A stretch of 64,000 bases of DNA from the NCBI GenBank assembly GCA_900315585.1, contig OMZP01000003.1, forward strand, positions 62,001-126,000. The letters are read 5' to 3'. The position numbers were made by a program, and so were the translations under genes. This document shows, in pieces, positions 44,821 to 55,159 of the stretch. Source of the DNA: an uncultured Eubacteriales bacterium. Its GTDB lineage: Bacteria; Bacillota; Clostridia; Christensenellales; Aristaeellaceae. Under the pieces are notes generated by a model that had not been told where the DNA came from, did no database searches, and saw nothing but the letters and a program-made list of their open reading frames with translations. Every line of letters starts with the position of its first letter. Within the stretch, counting starts at the first letter, position 1.

Positions 44821-46224
44821 ATGAAGAAGAGATTGGCTGTAGTTACTATTTTCCTCCTGCTGGTGTTGGTTTTCCCCGCCCAGGCGGCGCAGGTGAAGTT
44901 CGGGAACGCCAGCGTGCACGACCCGTCGATCCTGGAGGACAACGGCACGTACTACATCTACGGCAGCCACATGCAGGCGGCGAAGTCCGCCGATCTGCAG
45001 GACTGGAAGCTGTTTTCCAAGCTGGACAAGTGCACCCTCCAGCCCAACTACGGCGGCGAGTTCAAGGAGGCCCTGACCTTTGCCGAGACGGGCACCTTCT
45101 GGGCCCCGGATGTGATCAAGCTTTCGGACGGCCGCTACTACATGTACTACTGCTGCTGCGAGGGCTCCAAGCCCCTGGCGGCGCTGGGCCTGGCGGTGGC
45201 CGACAGCCCGGAGGGCCCCTTTGAGAACGTCCGGATCCTGCTCAGGAGCGGCGAGCCGGGCTACGACGCCACGAAGCTGCCCAACTGCATCGACCCCTGC
45301 GTGTTCTACGACGCGGACGGGCGGCTCTGGATGGTGTACGGCTCCTATTCCGGCGGCATCTTCCTGCTGCAGCTGGACGCGGAGACCGGATTGATCCTGG
45401 AGGGCCAGGAGCCCTACGGCATCCACCTGCTGGGCGGCAACCACAGCTGCATCGAGGCCCCGTACATGGCGTACAACGAGGCGACCGGCTACTACTACCT
45501 GTTCCTGTCCTACGGCGGGCTGGGCGTGAACGACGGCTACAACATGCGCGTGTGCCGCTCGAAGAACGTGGAAGGCCCCTACGAGGACGCCCAGGGCCAC
45601 AGCATGCTGGACTGCGCCTGCCAGCCGGGCAACTTCTGGAACAATGACGACATCGCGCCCTACGGCGTGAAGCTCATGGGCGGCTACCAGTTCGCGCCGC
45701 TGGAGGGCGAGAACAGCCCGAAGGCCTCCGTCGTCCGCTCGCCCGGGCACAACAGCGTCTGGCACGACGGGGCGACGGACCGCTGGTTCCTGATCCACCA
45801 CACCCGCTTCGCACCGAGGGACGACCGCTACATCGTGCAGACCCGCCAGATGTGGTTCAACGACTACGGCTGGCCCTGCGTGGCGCCCACGCGGTACGTG
45901 ACCGACGACAAGTTTCCCGCGGACGCGGCATACCAGCCCTTCGGCACCTTCAAGGTGCTGTCCCACGGGCAGGACGTGAACACCGTGGAGCACGTGTCCG
46001 TGCCGCTGGAGTTTCACGAGGATTTCACCGTCTCCGGCGACATGAACGGCGCCTTTGAAAGCGACGGGGAGGGGCGCCTGAACGTCACCCTGGACGGCGT
46101 GGAGTACCGCGGCTTCTGCTCCGTCGGCTACGACAGCGACCAGGACGAATTCGTGTCCACCTTCACCGCCATGTCCCGGGACGGCCAGACCCTCTGGGGC
46201 GTCCGCGCCACGGGGCAGGACTGA
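44821..46224 (+). CDS. Secreted family 43 arabinanase
   Basis: 467 aa. Signal peptide (1-22, AQA-AQ). Five-bladed propeller with catalytic Asp34 (VHDPSI), Asp158 (CIDPCV) and Glu212 (CIEAPY), the GH43 triad. The C-terminal domain (about 385-467, FHEDFTVSGDMNGAFES...) resembles that of extracellular endo-1,5-alpha-L-arabinanases. No wall anchor or CBM. The only exported hydrolase in this cluster, so it probably starts arabinan breakdown and feeds the transporter. Flanked on both sides by copies of the same short repeat. Confidence 0.88.
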   Translation: MKKRLAVVTIFLLLVLVFPAQAAQVKFGNASVHDPSILEDNGTYYIYGSHMQAAKSADLQDWKLFSKLDKCTLQPNYGGEFKEALTFAETGTFWAPDVIKLSDGRYYMYYCCCEGSKPLAALGLAVADSPEGPFENVRILLRSGEPGYDATKLPNCIDPCVFYDADGRLWMVYGSYSGGIFLLQLDAETGLILEGQEPYGIHLLGGNHSCIEAPYMAYNEATGYYYLFLSYGGLGVNDGYNMRVCRSKNVEGPYEDAQGHSMLDCACQPGNFWNNDDIAPYGVKLMGGYQFAPLEGENSPKASVVRSPGHNSVWHDGATDRWFLIHHTRFAPRDDRYIVQTRQMWFNDYGWPCVAPTRYVTDDKFPADAAYQPFGTFKVLSHGQDVNTVEHVSVPLEFHEDFTVSGDMNGAFESDGEGRLNVTLDGVEYRGFCSVGYDSDQDEFVSTFTAMSRDGQTLWGVRATGQD

Positions 46225-46225
46225 A

Positions 46226-46282
46226 AAGAGAGTTAAGAGTAAACAGCTATTATCTAAACTCTCAACTCTGAACTCTAGACTC
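46226..46282 (+). repeat. GAGTT/AACTC imperfect palindromic repeat, copy 2
   Basis: AAGAGAGTTAAGAGTAAACAG, then GCTATTATCTAAACTCTC and AACTCTGAACTCTAG; same order as 44742-44804. The two copies bracket the GH43 gene. Confidence 0.75.
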
Positions 46283-46321
46283 TCACCACAACGGGCGTAT
46301 TGTATATACCACCAAGATTGA

Positions 46322-47848
<1,527 letters not shown>

Positions 47849-47916
47849 TCGACCCATTTCCGGCCCGCCCCATGGGCGGGCCGATTGCGAATTGAAACAG
47901 GGTTGGGGTGTTACAG

Positions 47917-48888
47917 ATGAACGCAACGAATTACAGGCGCACCGCCTTCAACGCGCCCTTCATCGCCCAGCGGGCGGACCCCTATGTGCTGCGCCGCGGC
48001 GATCAGTGGTATTTCACCGCCTCCGTGCCGGAGTATGACCGAATTGCCCTGCGCCGGGCGGATTCCCTGGAGGGCCTGCGGGCGGCGGAGGAGACCGTCG
48101 TCTGGCGGGCCCACGAGTCCGGCGACATGAGCCAGCACATCTGGGCTCCGGAGCTGCGCTTCCTGGACGGCGCGTGGTATCTCTACTTCGCCGCCAGCCG
48201 CAAGGACGACATCTGGGCGCTGAGGCCCTGGGTGCTCAGGTGCGAGGGGGACGACCCCCTGCGCGATCCCTGGGCGGAGTGCGGCATGGTGAAGCGCGCC
48301 GACGGCGACGAGTTCAGCTTCACGGACTTCTCCCTGGACATGACCGTGTTCGACCACAACGGCCGTCGCTTCTGCGTGTGGGCCGAGAAGGTGAGCGTGG
48401 GTAAAAAGATCTCCAACCTGTACATCGCGGAGATGGCCGACCCGCTGACGCTCAAGACCCCGCAGATGCTGCTCACCTCGCCGTCCTACGGCTGGGAGCG
48501 CCACGGCTTCTGGGTGAACGAGGGCCCGGCCTTCGTGGCCCGCGGCGATCGGGTGTACCTGACCTTCTCCGCCAGCGACACCAGCCCCGCCTACTGCATG
48601 GGCCTGCTCTGGGCCGACGCCGAGGCCGATTTGATGGACATTTCGGCCTGGCACAAGCTGAATCGGCCCGTCTTCACCACGAACCTGGAGCGCGGGCTGC
48701 TGGGCCCCGGCCACAACACCTTCTTCACCGACGCCGCGGGGGAGGTCTACACCGCCTACCACGCCCGCCAGTACGACGAGATCGTGGGCGACCCCCTCTA
48801 CGATCCCAACCGCCACGCCTATGTCATGCGTGTGCTCTTTGAGAACGGCCTGCCCGTGTTCTCCAGCGACAACCAGCTGTTTCAGTGA
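47917..48888 (+). CDS. Cytoplasmic family 43 glycoside hydrolase
   Basis: 323 aa from ATG 47917; a GTG at 47908 is possible. Triad: Asp21 (RADPYV), Asp141 (SLDMTV), Glu202 (NEGPAF). SASDTSPAYCMGLLWAD and GLLGPGHNTFF are typical of the GH43 group of exo-acting arabinofuranosidases (inference from recall). No signal peptide. Last gene of the cluster, followed by a terminator. Confidence 0.88.
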   Translation: MNATNYRRTAFNAPFIAQRADPYVLRRGDQWYFTASVPEYDRIALRRADSLEGLRAAEETVVWRAHESGDMSQHIWAPELRFLDGAWYLYFAASRKDDIWALRPWVLRCEGDDPLRDPWAECGMVKRADGDEFSFTDFSLDMTVFDHNGRRFCVWAEKVSVGKKISNLYIAEMADPLTLKTPQMLLTSPSYGWERHGFWVNEGPAFVARGDRVYLTFSASDTSPAYCMGLLWADAEADLMDISAWHKLNRPVFTTNLERGLLGPGHNTFFTDAAGEVYTAYHARQYDEIVGDPLYDPNRHAYVMRVLFENGLPVFSSDNQLFQ

Positions 48889-48907
48889 TTTTTGCGGCTG
48901 ACCCTTG

Positions 48908-48935
48908 GCCTCCCGATGGTTTCGGGAGGCTTTTT
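48908..48935 (+). terminator. Terminator of the arabinan cluster
   Basis: 9-bp stem GCCTCCCGA / TCGGGAGGC, then five T. Confidence 0.9.
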
Positions 48936-49051
48936 GGTGGCTCATCACGGAAAGCTGTGCGTTCGGCGGCAGGTTTTGGTTGAATCTGTCACATGGCCCC
49001 GCAAAATGATAACTATTCATGCGCTTGCCCCGGTCTGAGGGCCGCTCGCGA

Positions 49052-49080
49052 TTGACAGCGACATTCATGAATGATATACT
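49052..49080 (+). promoter_or_regulatory. Strong sigma-A promoter of the sensor/HD-GYP operon
   Basis: TTGACA (49052-49057), 17-bp spacer, TATACT (49075-49080). The spacer holds the palindrome ATTCATGAAT (49063-49072). Confidence 0.8.
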
Positions 49081-49120
49081 TTGAACAGATTTGGCGGATG
49101 ACGGAGGAGGAAGCGCGGGA

Positions 49121-50992
49121 ATGATGGATCAGAACAGATTGAGGCGGCTCGGCGTCGTCCTTTTCATACTGACGCTGGCCATGCTGGTCATCCACATGGA
49201 ATCCCTGATCCGGTTCAACCGGCAGGAGTTCCGCCTGCACGGGAACGAGGTTTCCCGGGGCATTCAGATGGACATCGACGCCCGCGCGGACAGCACGAGC
49301 AGCTGGCTGAAGCGTTCGTTCCTGATGGACGACGGCAAGACGGTGGACCTGATCGGCCAGACCATCGACGGCACCCTGGTCAACGAGAGCGCGGACGCCA
49401 TCCAGGACTGGGAGCTTAGGATCAACATCCTGGGGGACTGCTACATCAACCAGGCCTGGAACGGCGAGGTGGAGGTGCACCAGTTCACCGGGACGGACAG
49501 GGAAGTGGTCCAGCGGCTGAATCTGCAGAACTACCAGCTGGAGGATGTGCAGTTCGAGTATCGCTATGACGGCGACCTTTTGATTCCGCTGCAGCAGGGC
49601 GACTATGTGATCTACTATCCCAGCGCCCGGTTCAGCGAGATGCCCATCAACGGCGGGGACGACGTGAAGATCGGCGTGATCTTCTACTACCTGGACGAGC
49701 TGGACCTGAGCGACTACGACGTGCAGATCCACTTCCACCGGTACTTCACCCAGGGCGTCACCTTCTATGTCTTCGTGGGACTGGCCGCGCTGTGGCTGCT
49801 GGCGATGACCCTCAGCGGCGCTGGCACGCTGGCCTACCGCCGGGCCATGAAGGAGATGGAGCTTCGCAAGTCCGGCATCTTCTGCATGTCCGACATCTAC
49901 GACCTCATCTACATCATCCACCTGCCCACCGGGGAGATGACGCCGGTGTCCGTGGACGAGAAGGTGGAGAAGGAACGGCCCAAGAACAAGACCGCCAAGG
50001 AGCTGCTCACCGACATGGTGAAGCGGGACGCGGAGGACAAATACAGGGACCTGATGCTGACATTCGTGGACACGGACACCCTGGCAGAGCGCCTGTCCGT
50101 GCGGGACAGCATCGCAACCGAGTTCAAGAGCGCCCAGTACGGCTGGTGTTCCCTGCGCTTCTACGCCATGGACCGCGTCGAGGGCAAGCCCATTGAAAAC
50201 GTGGTGTTCACGGTGCAGGACATCAACGAGGAGAAACAGGAGCAGGAGGCCATCATCCAGCGCATCGAGGAGGCCAAGTCCGTCAACGAGGCCAAGGCCC
50301 TGTTCATGGACAACATCGCTGACGATTTGCAAAAGCCCCTGGAGCACATGATGGCGCTGAACGGCCGCATCCTCCGGGAGAGCGGCGACGACGCCGTCAA
50401 GGGCTATGCCCGCGGCGCCCGCTGCGCCGCGGACCGGCTGCTGATGCTGACGAACGGCATCGCAGACGGCTTCGGCATGGAGTCCGGCAAGATCCGGCCT
50501 GCGGAGGCCTATTCCCTGCGGGCGCTCCTGACCGACAGCCTCAGGGCCATGCTGCCCCTGGCGGAGCACCACGGGCTCGCCGTGGCACTGGACGTGGCGG
50601 AGGGTCTGCCCGACGGGCTGGAGGGCCAGCCCCGGATCATGCGGGAGATCCTCGTGGTGCTGATGTCCGGCCTGTTGCACAGGGCCCAGGGCGGCAGCAT
50701 GCAGCTGGCCGTCTACGGCAAGGCCCTGGAGGGGAAGATCCACCTGCTCGTCTCCGTGCGCGTCCTCTCGGAGGCCTGCCCGGCTTCCGACGGGCCCGAC
50801 GCGCCCGGCGAGACCACCGGCCTCACCGGCCTGAGCGAGGAGGTCGTCTCCAAGCTGCTGAAGGGCGTGGGCTCGACCCTGAAGACCGTGCGCGCCCCGG
50901 CGGGCCGCATGGAGCAGTACTTTGAGATCGAGCAGCGGGTGCTGGACGCCGCGCCGGTCGGAAAGCTGACCGTCGAGGATATCGGCGCGTGA
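49121..50992 (+). CDS. Membrane sensor with degenerate histidine kinase module
   Basis: 623 aa from ATG 49121 (SD GGAGGAGG). Membrane segments at about 11-27 and 211-233 flank an extracellular sensor domain. A PAS-like domain (about 250-380) leads to a dimerisation helix reading NIADDLQKPLEHM, where kinases have NxSHExRTPL: the phosphoacceptor His is Asp401. In the ATPase-like region the N-box Asn is not found (MSGLLHRAQGG), while GLTGLS, VGSTL and the final strands keep the fold outline. It therefore should not autophosphorylate. It is followed 50 bp later by the HD-GYP gene and probably passes a signal to it by protein contact (inference). Confidence 0.8.
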   Translation: MMDQNRLRRLGVVLFILTLAMLVIHMESLIRFNRQEFRLHGNEVSRGIQMDIDARADSTSSWLKRSFLMDDGKTVDLIGQTIDGTLVNESADAIQDWELRINILGDCYINQAWNGEVEVHQFTGTDREVVQRLNLQNYQLEDVQFEYRYDGDLLIPLQQGDYVIYYPSARFSEMPINGGDDVKIGVIFYYLDELDLSDYDVQIHFHRYFTQGVTFYVFVGLAALWLLAMTLSGAGTLAYRRAMKEMELRKSGIFCMSDIYDLIYIIHLPTGEMTPVSVDEKVEKERPKNKTAKELLTDMVKRDAEDKYRDLMLTFVDTDTLAERLSVRDSIATEFKSAQYGWCSLRFYAMDRVEGKPIENVVFTVQDINEEKQEQEAIIQRIEEAKSVNEAKALFMDNIADDLQKPLEHMMALNGRILRESGDDAVKGYARGARCAADRLLMLTNGIADGFGMESGKIRPAEAYSLRALLTDSLRAMLPLAEHHGLAVALDVAEGLPDGLEGQPRIMREILVVLMSGLLHRAQGGSMQLAVYGKALEGKIHLLVSVRVLSEACPASDGPDAPGETTGLTGLSEEVVSKLLKGVGSTLKTVRAPAGRMEQYFEIEQRVLDAAPVGKLTVEDIGA

Positions 50993-51042
50993 CGCCGTGA
51001 ACCGCTTCATCGTTTGGATTTGAGGGGGAAAGGAGAAGGACA

Positions 51043-52737
51043 ATGGTTACAGTGGGCTTTGGCGTCTGCCTGGTGATCTCGATCCTGGCCACGCTGCTGA
51101 TCGCCATGCGAAGCGAAGATCGCGTGAACGGCTACGATTGGTCCATCTCCCTGCTGCTGCCCTTCCTGATCATGGGCTATTGGCTGAAGACCCAGACGGC
51201 CTCCCAGGAGGCCTCGCTGGTGCTGTTCCTGTTCATCAACCTGGCCACGACGGTGCTGCTGGCGATCATCCTCTTCTCCATGCTCCGGCATCTGATGATC
51301 CCGGTGAACCCGTGGCTGAAATTCGTCGCCTACGCCGCCGCCTTCGCCCAGCTGCTTCCCGTCTGGGCCACCTTCCGCCAGGGTATACCCGAAGACATGA
51401 TCCAGATCACCGACACCGGCGATGGCTACGCCACCCGGATGGCGGGCGGCAACTTCGCCTTCTCCCACGTCACCTTCGCGCTGGTGCTGCTGATCGTGGC
51501 CTTCGGAATCGTGGCCATCTTCCAGGCCCGGAAGCGCAATTACTCCCGGCGCACGCTGGGCTTCTACATGTTCTTCGTGGTGGCGGGGATGCTGATGTAC
51601 GCGCTGGAGAGCCTGCAGGACATGAACTTCTCCGCTCTGCCCTACCTGTACATGGCCGCGAGCGTGATGCTGGCGGTGAACTACGACCATTCCCGCGCCC
51701 ACGACATCTCCGGGCTGATCTCCGAGAGCCAGAAATCCAACATGAACCGGGGCTACGTGGCCGTCGGCCTCAACGGCTGGTTCCTGAGCGCCAACGAGAA
51801 GTGCTATGACTTCCTGCCGGATCTGAGGCATCAGCGGGTGGACGCGCCCATCCCCAAGGACAGCCCCGCCTGGAAGACCCTGGGCGGCATCATCGAAAAC
51901 TACAACGACAGCGGCCTCGCCTCCTCCGCCTTCCACTCCGGCGAGCGGACCTTCGCCTACGAGGTCTCCCCCTTCACCCTCCACCGCGGGGGCATGAAGC
52001 GGGGCTACCTCATCGACATCCGGGACGCCACCGAGGAGACCCGGAACCTGGAGATCCTGGCCGACTTCAACGACCGCCTCAACGAGGAGGTGGCGGAGAA
52101 GACCCGGAGCGTGGAGAACATGCAGGAGAGGCTGGTGCTGAGCCTGGCGGACATGGTGGAAAACCGGGACAGCAACACCGGCGGTCACGTCAAGCGCACC
52201 AGCGACATCGTGCGCATCCTGGTGGAGAACATCCAGGCCCACCAGTACTTCCCCCTCAGCGACGCCCTGGCCAAGGACATCATCCGCACCGCGCCCATGC
52301 ACGACCTGGGCAAGGTGAGCATCGATTCCAGCATTCTCAACAAGCCCGGGCGGCTGACGCCGGAGGAGTACACCGTCATGAAGACCCACTCCACCATCAG
52401 CGGCCAGATGGTGAAGATCCTGCTGGAGGGCATGGAGGAGGAGCACCTGGTGCAGACCGCCTACCACGTGGCCCGCTACCACCACGAGCGGTGGGACGGC
52501 AAGGGCTACCCGGAGGGCCTGGTGGGGGAGATGATCCCGCTGGAGGCCCGGATCATGGCGGTGGCGGACGTGTACGACGCCCTGGTGAGCAAGCGGGTCT
52601 ACAAGGAGCCCATGAGCTACGAGAAGGCCGCGCAGATCATGCGGGAGGGCATGGGCACCCAGTTCGACCCCAACATGCTGGTGGTGTTCCTGAGCTGCCA
52701 GAGCCTGCTGGAGCACTACTATTCCCTGGCCCAGTGA
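51043..52737 (+). CDS. HD-GYP c-di-GMP phosphodiesterase with multi-TM sensor
   Basis: 564 aa. Seven or so N-terminal membrane segments (1-225), PAS-like middle domain (about 240-345), short helix, HD-GYP domain (about 365-560). Catalytic signature intact: HVKRTSDI, HDLGKV (His420-Asp421) and HHERWDGKGYPEGL (from His480). Hydrolyses c-di-GMP, so counteracts cyclases such as the GGDEF protein at 57350. SD AAAGGAGAAGG. Confidence 0.92.
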   Translation: MVTVGFGVCLVISILATLLIAMRSEDRVNGYDWSISLLLPFLIMGYWLKTQTASQEASLVLFLFINLATTVLLAIILFSMLRHLMIPVNPWLKFVAYAAAFAQLLPVWATFRQGIPEDMIQITDTGDGYATRMAGGNFAFSHVTFALVLLIVAFGIVAIFQARKRNYSRRTLGFYMFFVVAGMLMYALESLQDMNFSALPYLYMAASVMLAVNYDHSRAHDISGLISESQKSNMNRGYVAVGLNGWFLSANEKCYDFLPDLRHQRVDAPIPKDSPAWKTLGGIIENYNDSGLASSAFHSGERTFAYEVSPFTLHRGGMKRGYLIDIRDATEETRNLEILADFNDRLNEEVAEKTRSVENMQERLVLSLADMVENRDSNTGGHVKRTSDIVRILVENIQAHQYFPLSDALAKDIIRTAPMHDLGKVSIDSSILNKPGRLTPEEYTVMKTHSTISGQMVKILLEGMEEEHLVQTAYHVARYHHERWDGKGYPEGLVGEMIPLEARIMAVADVYDALVSKRVYKEPMSYEKAAQIMREGMGTQFDPNMLVVFLSCQSLLEHYYSLAQ

Positions 52738-52748
52738 CCTACAACAAA

Positions 52749-52791
52749 ACGCAGGCTGCGGAGCCCAAAGGGTTTCACAGCCTGCGTTTTT
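52749..52791 (+). terminator. Terminator after the HD-GYP gene
   Basis: 10-bp stem ACGCAGGCTG / CAGCCTGCGT with an internal small GGG/CCC pair in the loop, then a T-run. Confidence 0.85.
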
Positions 52792-52823
52792 GCGCTATGA
52801 TGGAGGGAAATGGAGGGATTGCC

Positions 52824-53351
52824 GTGAAGATACTGCCTGAGATCCGCCTGGAGCTGCAGGACACCCAGTGGCCGCTGACCTACACCGACCACGACCGGCC
52901 CATCGCCCGGGCCATCGTGGTGGACGGCGGCGGGAGCTTTTATTTCGTCCGGGCGGTGCGGGACGACGACTTTGGCGCCTCGACCCTGATCGAGACCTCC
53001 GGCGGCGGCGTGGAGCCGGGCGAGGACCCCGGGGACGCCATCCTGCGGGAGCTTCGGGAGGAGCTGGGCGCGGAGGCGGAGATCCTGGCCAAGATCGGCG
53101 TGGTGAGCGACTACTACAACCTGATCCACCGCCACAACATCAATCACTACTTCCTCTGCCGGGCGCTGTCCTTCGGGGACAAGCACATGACCGAGGACGA
53201 GATCGAGAGCTTTCACCTGTCCACGCTGAAGCTGGACTACGACGCGGCGGCGGCGGAATACGAGCGCCGAGCCTGCACCCCGCTGGGCCGGCTCATCGCC
53301 AACCGGGAGCTGCCGGTGCTGCGGCGGGCGAAGGAGATGCTGGAGGGCTGA
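52824..53351 (+). CDS. Nudix hydrolase
   Basis: 175 aa from GTG 52824, preferred because GGAGGG lies 6 nt upstream; ATG 52797 abuts the terminator. The Nudix box GGVEPGEDPGDAILRELREELGA matches GX5EX7REUXEEXGU. Hydrolyses a nucleoside-diphosphate-linked compound; substrate unknown. Followed 4 bp later by a broken gene. Confidence 0.9.
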   Translation: MKILPEIRLELQDTQWPLTYTDHDRPIARAIVVDGGGSFYFVRAVRDDDFGASTLIETSGGGVEPGEDPGDAILRELREELGAEAEILAKIGVVSDYYNLIHRHNINHYFLCRALSFGDKHMTEDEIESFHLSTLKLDYDAAAAEYERRACTPLGRLIANRELPVLRRAKEMLEG

Positions 53352-53355
53352 TCGG

Positions 53356-53478
53356 ATGGGCTATGCGGTGGATTTGAAGGGCTTTCGCCCCGCGCCCCTT
53401 CGGGACCTGGGGGAGGATTTCGCCGGGGTGAATCCGGCGGGGGAGCGGCTGTCCTTCAACAGCTTTTATACTACCCTT
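53356..53478 (+). pseudogene. 5' remnant of a gene cut at MITE element B
   Basis: ATG 53356 has a good SD (GGAGGG) and lies 4 bp after the Nudix stop. The first about 41 residues look like normal protein (GFRPAPLRDLGEDFAGVNP, ERLSFNSFYTTL). The frame then runs into the inverted repeat and gives low-quality Ser/Phe-rich sequence to a stop at 53661. The rest of the gene is not present after the element. From memory the start resembles family 35-like beta-galactosidases of Clostridia, but this is too short to be sure. Confidence 0.6.
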
Positions 53479-53638
53479 ATACTCTTCTCAACTAAAAACA
53501 GCAAATCAACGGGCGGCTTTTCCGCCTCCGCGTTGTCTCGCTTCGGTCAACGATGCGCTGCATCGCCTTCCTCCGCTCGACTTAGCGGAAACGAAAAATT
53601 CATCCCGTTCTTTTGCTGTTTTTATCTGAGAATAGTAT
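53479..53638. mobile_element. MITE-like element B (160 bp)
   Basis: Terminal inverted repeats of 27 bp (53479-53505 and 53612-53638) match at 24 of 27 positions (ATACT-C/A-TTCTCA...TAAAAACAGCAAA). The core TCAACGATGCGCTGCATCGCC and flanking bases match element A at 23405-23540. No coding capacity. Confidence 0.8.
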
Positions 53639-53688
53639 TAGAAATTCTGTTTCTTGTTTGAGAACAGCATAAGACAGCGAAAGCAGTA

Positions 53689-54201
53689 TCAGTCGTCGAT
53701 CACCAGGGTGTCCAGAACCGCGCTGATCAGGTCGTCGCGGCCCATGGCGGCCTCTTCGTCCTCGAGCTCGGTGACGCTGATCTCCACGGTCAGCTGGGCG
53801 TCGATCTCGCCATCCTCCGCGTCCGCCACCGGCACGAGGAAGAAGGTCTGGGTGGTGCCGTCTTCGTTGCTGACGGTGTAGGTGATCACGTCGCTGTAGC
53901 CGTTCCACTCGCCCTGGGTCGCCTCCACATCGGGCATTTCAGCGACCTCCTCCAGGGTGGGCAGGGCCTCGCCGTCCTCCAGGTCGTGGAGGTAGAAGCG
54001 GATGTACATGCCGCCCAGAGCGTCGTCGATGTCGGAGAGGACCACGGTGGTCTCGTCGTCGGTGCGGTCGTCCGTGGAGACCTGAAAGACGGTCTCGTCG
54101 TAGGTGAAGGTGATGTCGTCGGAGGTGTAGGCGGTCTCGGCCAGAGCGACGGCGCCCAGGGCCAGCATGGCGACGATCAGCAGCGCGAAAAGCTTTTTCA
54201 T
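53689..54201 (-). CDS. Exported small protein, DcrB/PsbP-like outline
   Basis: 170 aa from ATG 54201, chosen because it begins a clean signal peptide (MKKLFALLIVAML...VALA-ET); the longer frame to 54276 covers the promoter area. The mature part is strongly acidic (about 145 aa) with SDDITFTYDETVFQV and a predicted alpha/beta pattern recalling DcrB/DUF1795 proteins. No lipobox or anchor. Function unknown. Confidence 0.75.
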   Translation of the reverse strand: MKKLFALLIVAMLALGAVALAETAYTSDDITFTYDETVFQVSTDDRTDDETTVVLSDIDDALGGMYIRFYLHDLEDGEALPTLEEVAEMPDVEATQGEWNGYSDVITYTVSNEDGTTQTFFLVPVADAEDGEIDAQLTVEISVTELEDEEAAMGRDDLISAVLDTLVIDD

Positions 54202-54363
54202 GATTCTTGCCTTCTTTCTTGAAATTCTGTGGGGTTTGGGTCGTTGTTTCCCGTTGACAAGGGCAGTATAACACACAAACCGTCACAGAACCATCACATA
54301 TCGTGGCCTTTTTGAATCAATTTGGTGGTTTTTCGCAGATCGCCTTCCACCGGAGACCGGAAG

Positions 54364-55020
54364 TCAGGCGTGGGCCACGGTCTGCTTCACGTGGTCGGCG
54401 GCGTCGGCGGCCTTGCCCAGCACGCGGTTGATGTCCTCCTGGCCCAGCTCCTTGCCCTCGAAGCCGTAGCGGCAGCCCGCGAACAGGCCGATCACCAGCA
54501 GCGGCACGCACACCCAGAAGGCGCACAGCATCAAAAGGACCAGCGCGGTGACGGGCATGGACAGCAGCTGCTCCTCGCCCTTGCGGGCGATGAAGCGGTT
54601 GCGGTTGCCGCAGGCCAGCAGTCTGCGCAGGTGCGCGCCCAGGTTCTTGAGGCCCTGGCTCTTGCACTGCTTCCGGGCTTCCTTCCGCCTGGCCTCCTCG
54701 ATGACTTCCACGACCGCGGTCTGCGCCTTATCGGGGGTCTCCTCGCAGGCGGCTTCCGGGGCGGCGGCCTCTTCCGGGGCGGCTTGCACCGCTGCGGCCG
54801 AGCCGCCTTGCACCGCCGCGGCCGTGCCGCCCTGAACCGCTGTGGCCGTGCCACTTTCGGCAAAGGCGTTCAGCTCCTGCATCCTGCGGAACTTCTCCTG
54901 CTCCAGCAGGTGGGTCGCGGTCAGGGTGTTCCAGCCGCTGGCCTCCAGGGCCGTCATGGCCTCCTCCACCGATACGCCGCACTTCACGGCAAGCTGCTCC
55001 GTCATCTCATACTGCGTCAT
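54364..55020 (-). CDS. UBA-like plus DUF4342 membrane protein
   Basis: 218 aa from ATG 55020 (SD GGAGG). The N-terminal 45 residues form a UBA/TS-N-like helix bundle (CGVSVEEAMTALEASGWNTLTATHLL). Then an Ala/Gln/Gly-rich linker with three imperfect repeats (AVQGGTAAAVQGGSAAAVQ), and a DUF4342-like region (GNRNRFIARKGEEQLLSMPVT, about 138-158) with one or two membrane segments (about 158-182). The combination of a UBA-like start with DUF4342 is known in Firmicutes; role unknown. Confidence 0.75.
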   Translation of the reverse strand: MTQYEMTEQLAVKCGVSVEEAMTALEASGWNTLTATHLLEQEKFRRMQELNAFAESGTATAVQGGTAAAVQGGSAAAVQAAPEEAAAPEAACEETPDKAQTAVVEVIEEARRKEARKQCKSQGLKNLGAHLRRLLACGNRNRFIARKGEEQLLSMPVTALVLLMLCAFWVCVPLLVIGLFAGCRYGFEGKELGQEDINRVLGKAADAADHVKQTVAHA

Positions 55021-55051
55021 GGTTTTGTCCTCCGTTCGTTTTGATGGGCCC

Positions 55052-55079
55052 ATTATAGCAGTCGAAAATGAGATGACAA
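55052..55079 (-). promoter_or_regulatory. Promoter of the UBA/DUF4342 gene
   Basis: Minus strand TTGTCA (55079-55074), 16-bp spacer, TATAAT (55057-55052). Confidence 0.6.
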
Positions 55080-55159
55080 GAAAACTGGATTAGGAAATCA
55101 TTAGAAAACGATTTAGCTTTCCAACATGAAAGCGGCCTTGAAAAACGGAGATGGAGCCT

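Larger units (their letters stand above)
53352..53688. other. 337-bp region with broken gene and MITE
   Basis: Holds the first about 41 codons of a truncated gene (53356-53478) and MITE element B (53479-53638). Nothing else recognised. Confidence 0.7.

Noticed and set aside
49121..50992. Functional histidine kinase
   Set aside because: Phosphoacceptor His and N-box Asn are missing and no response regulator lies nearby.
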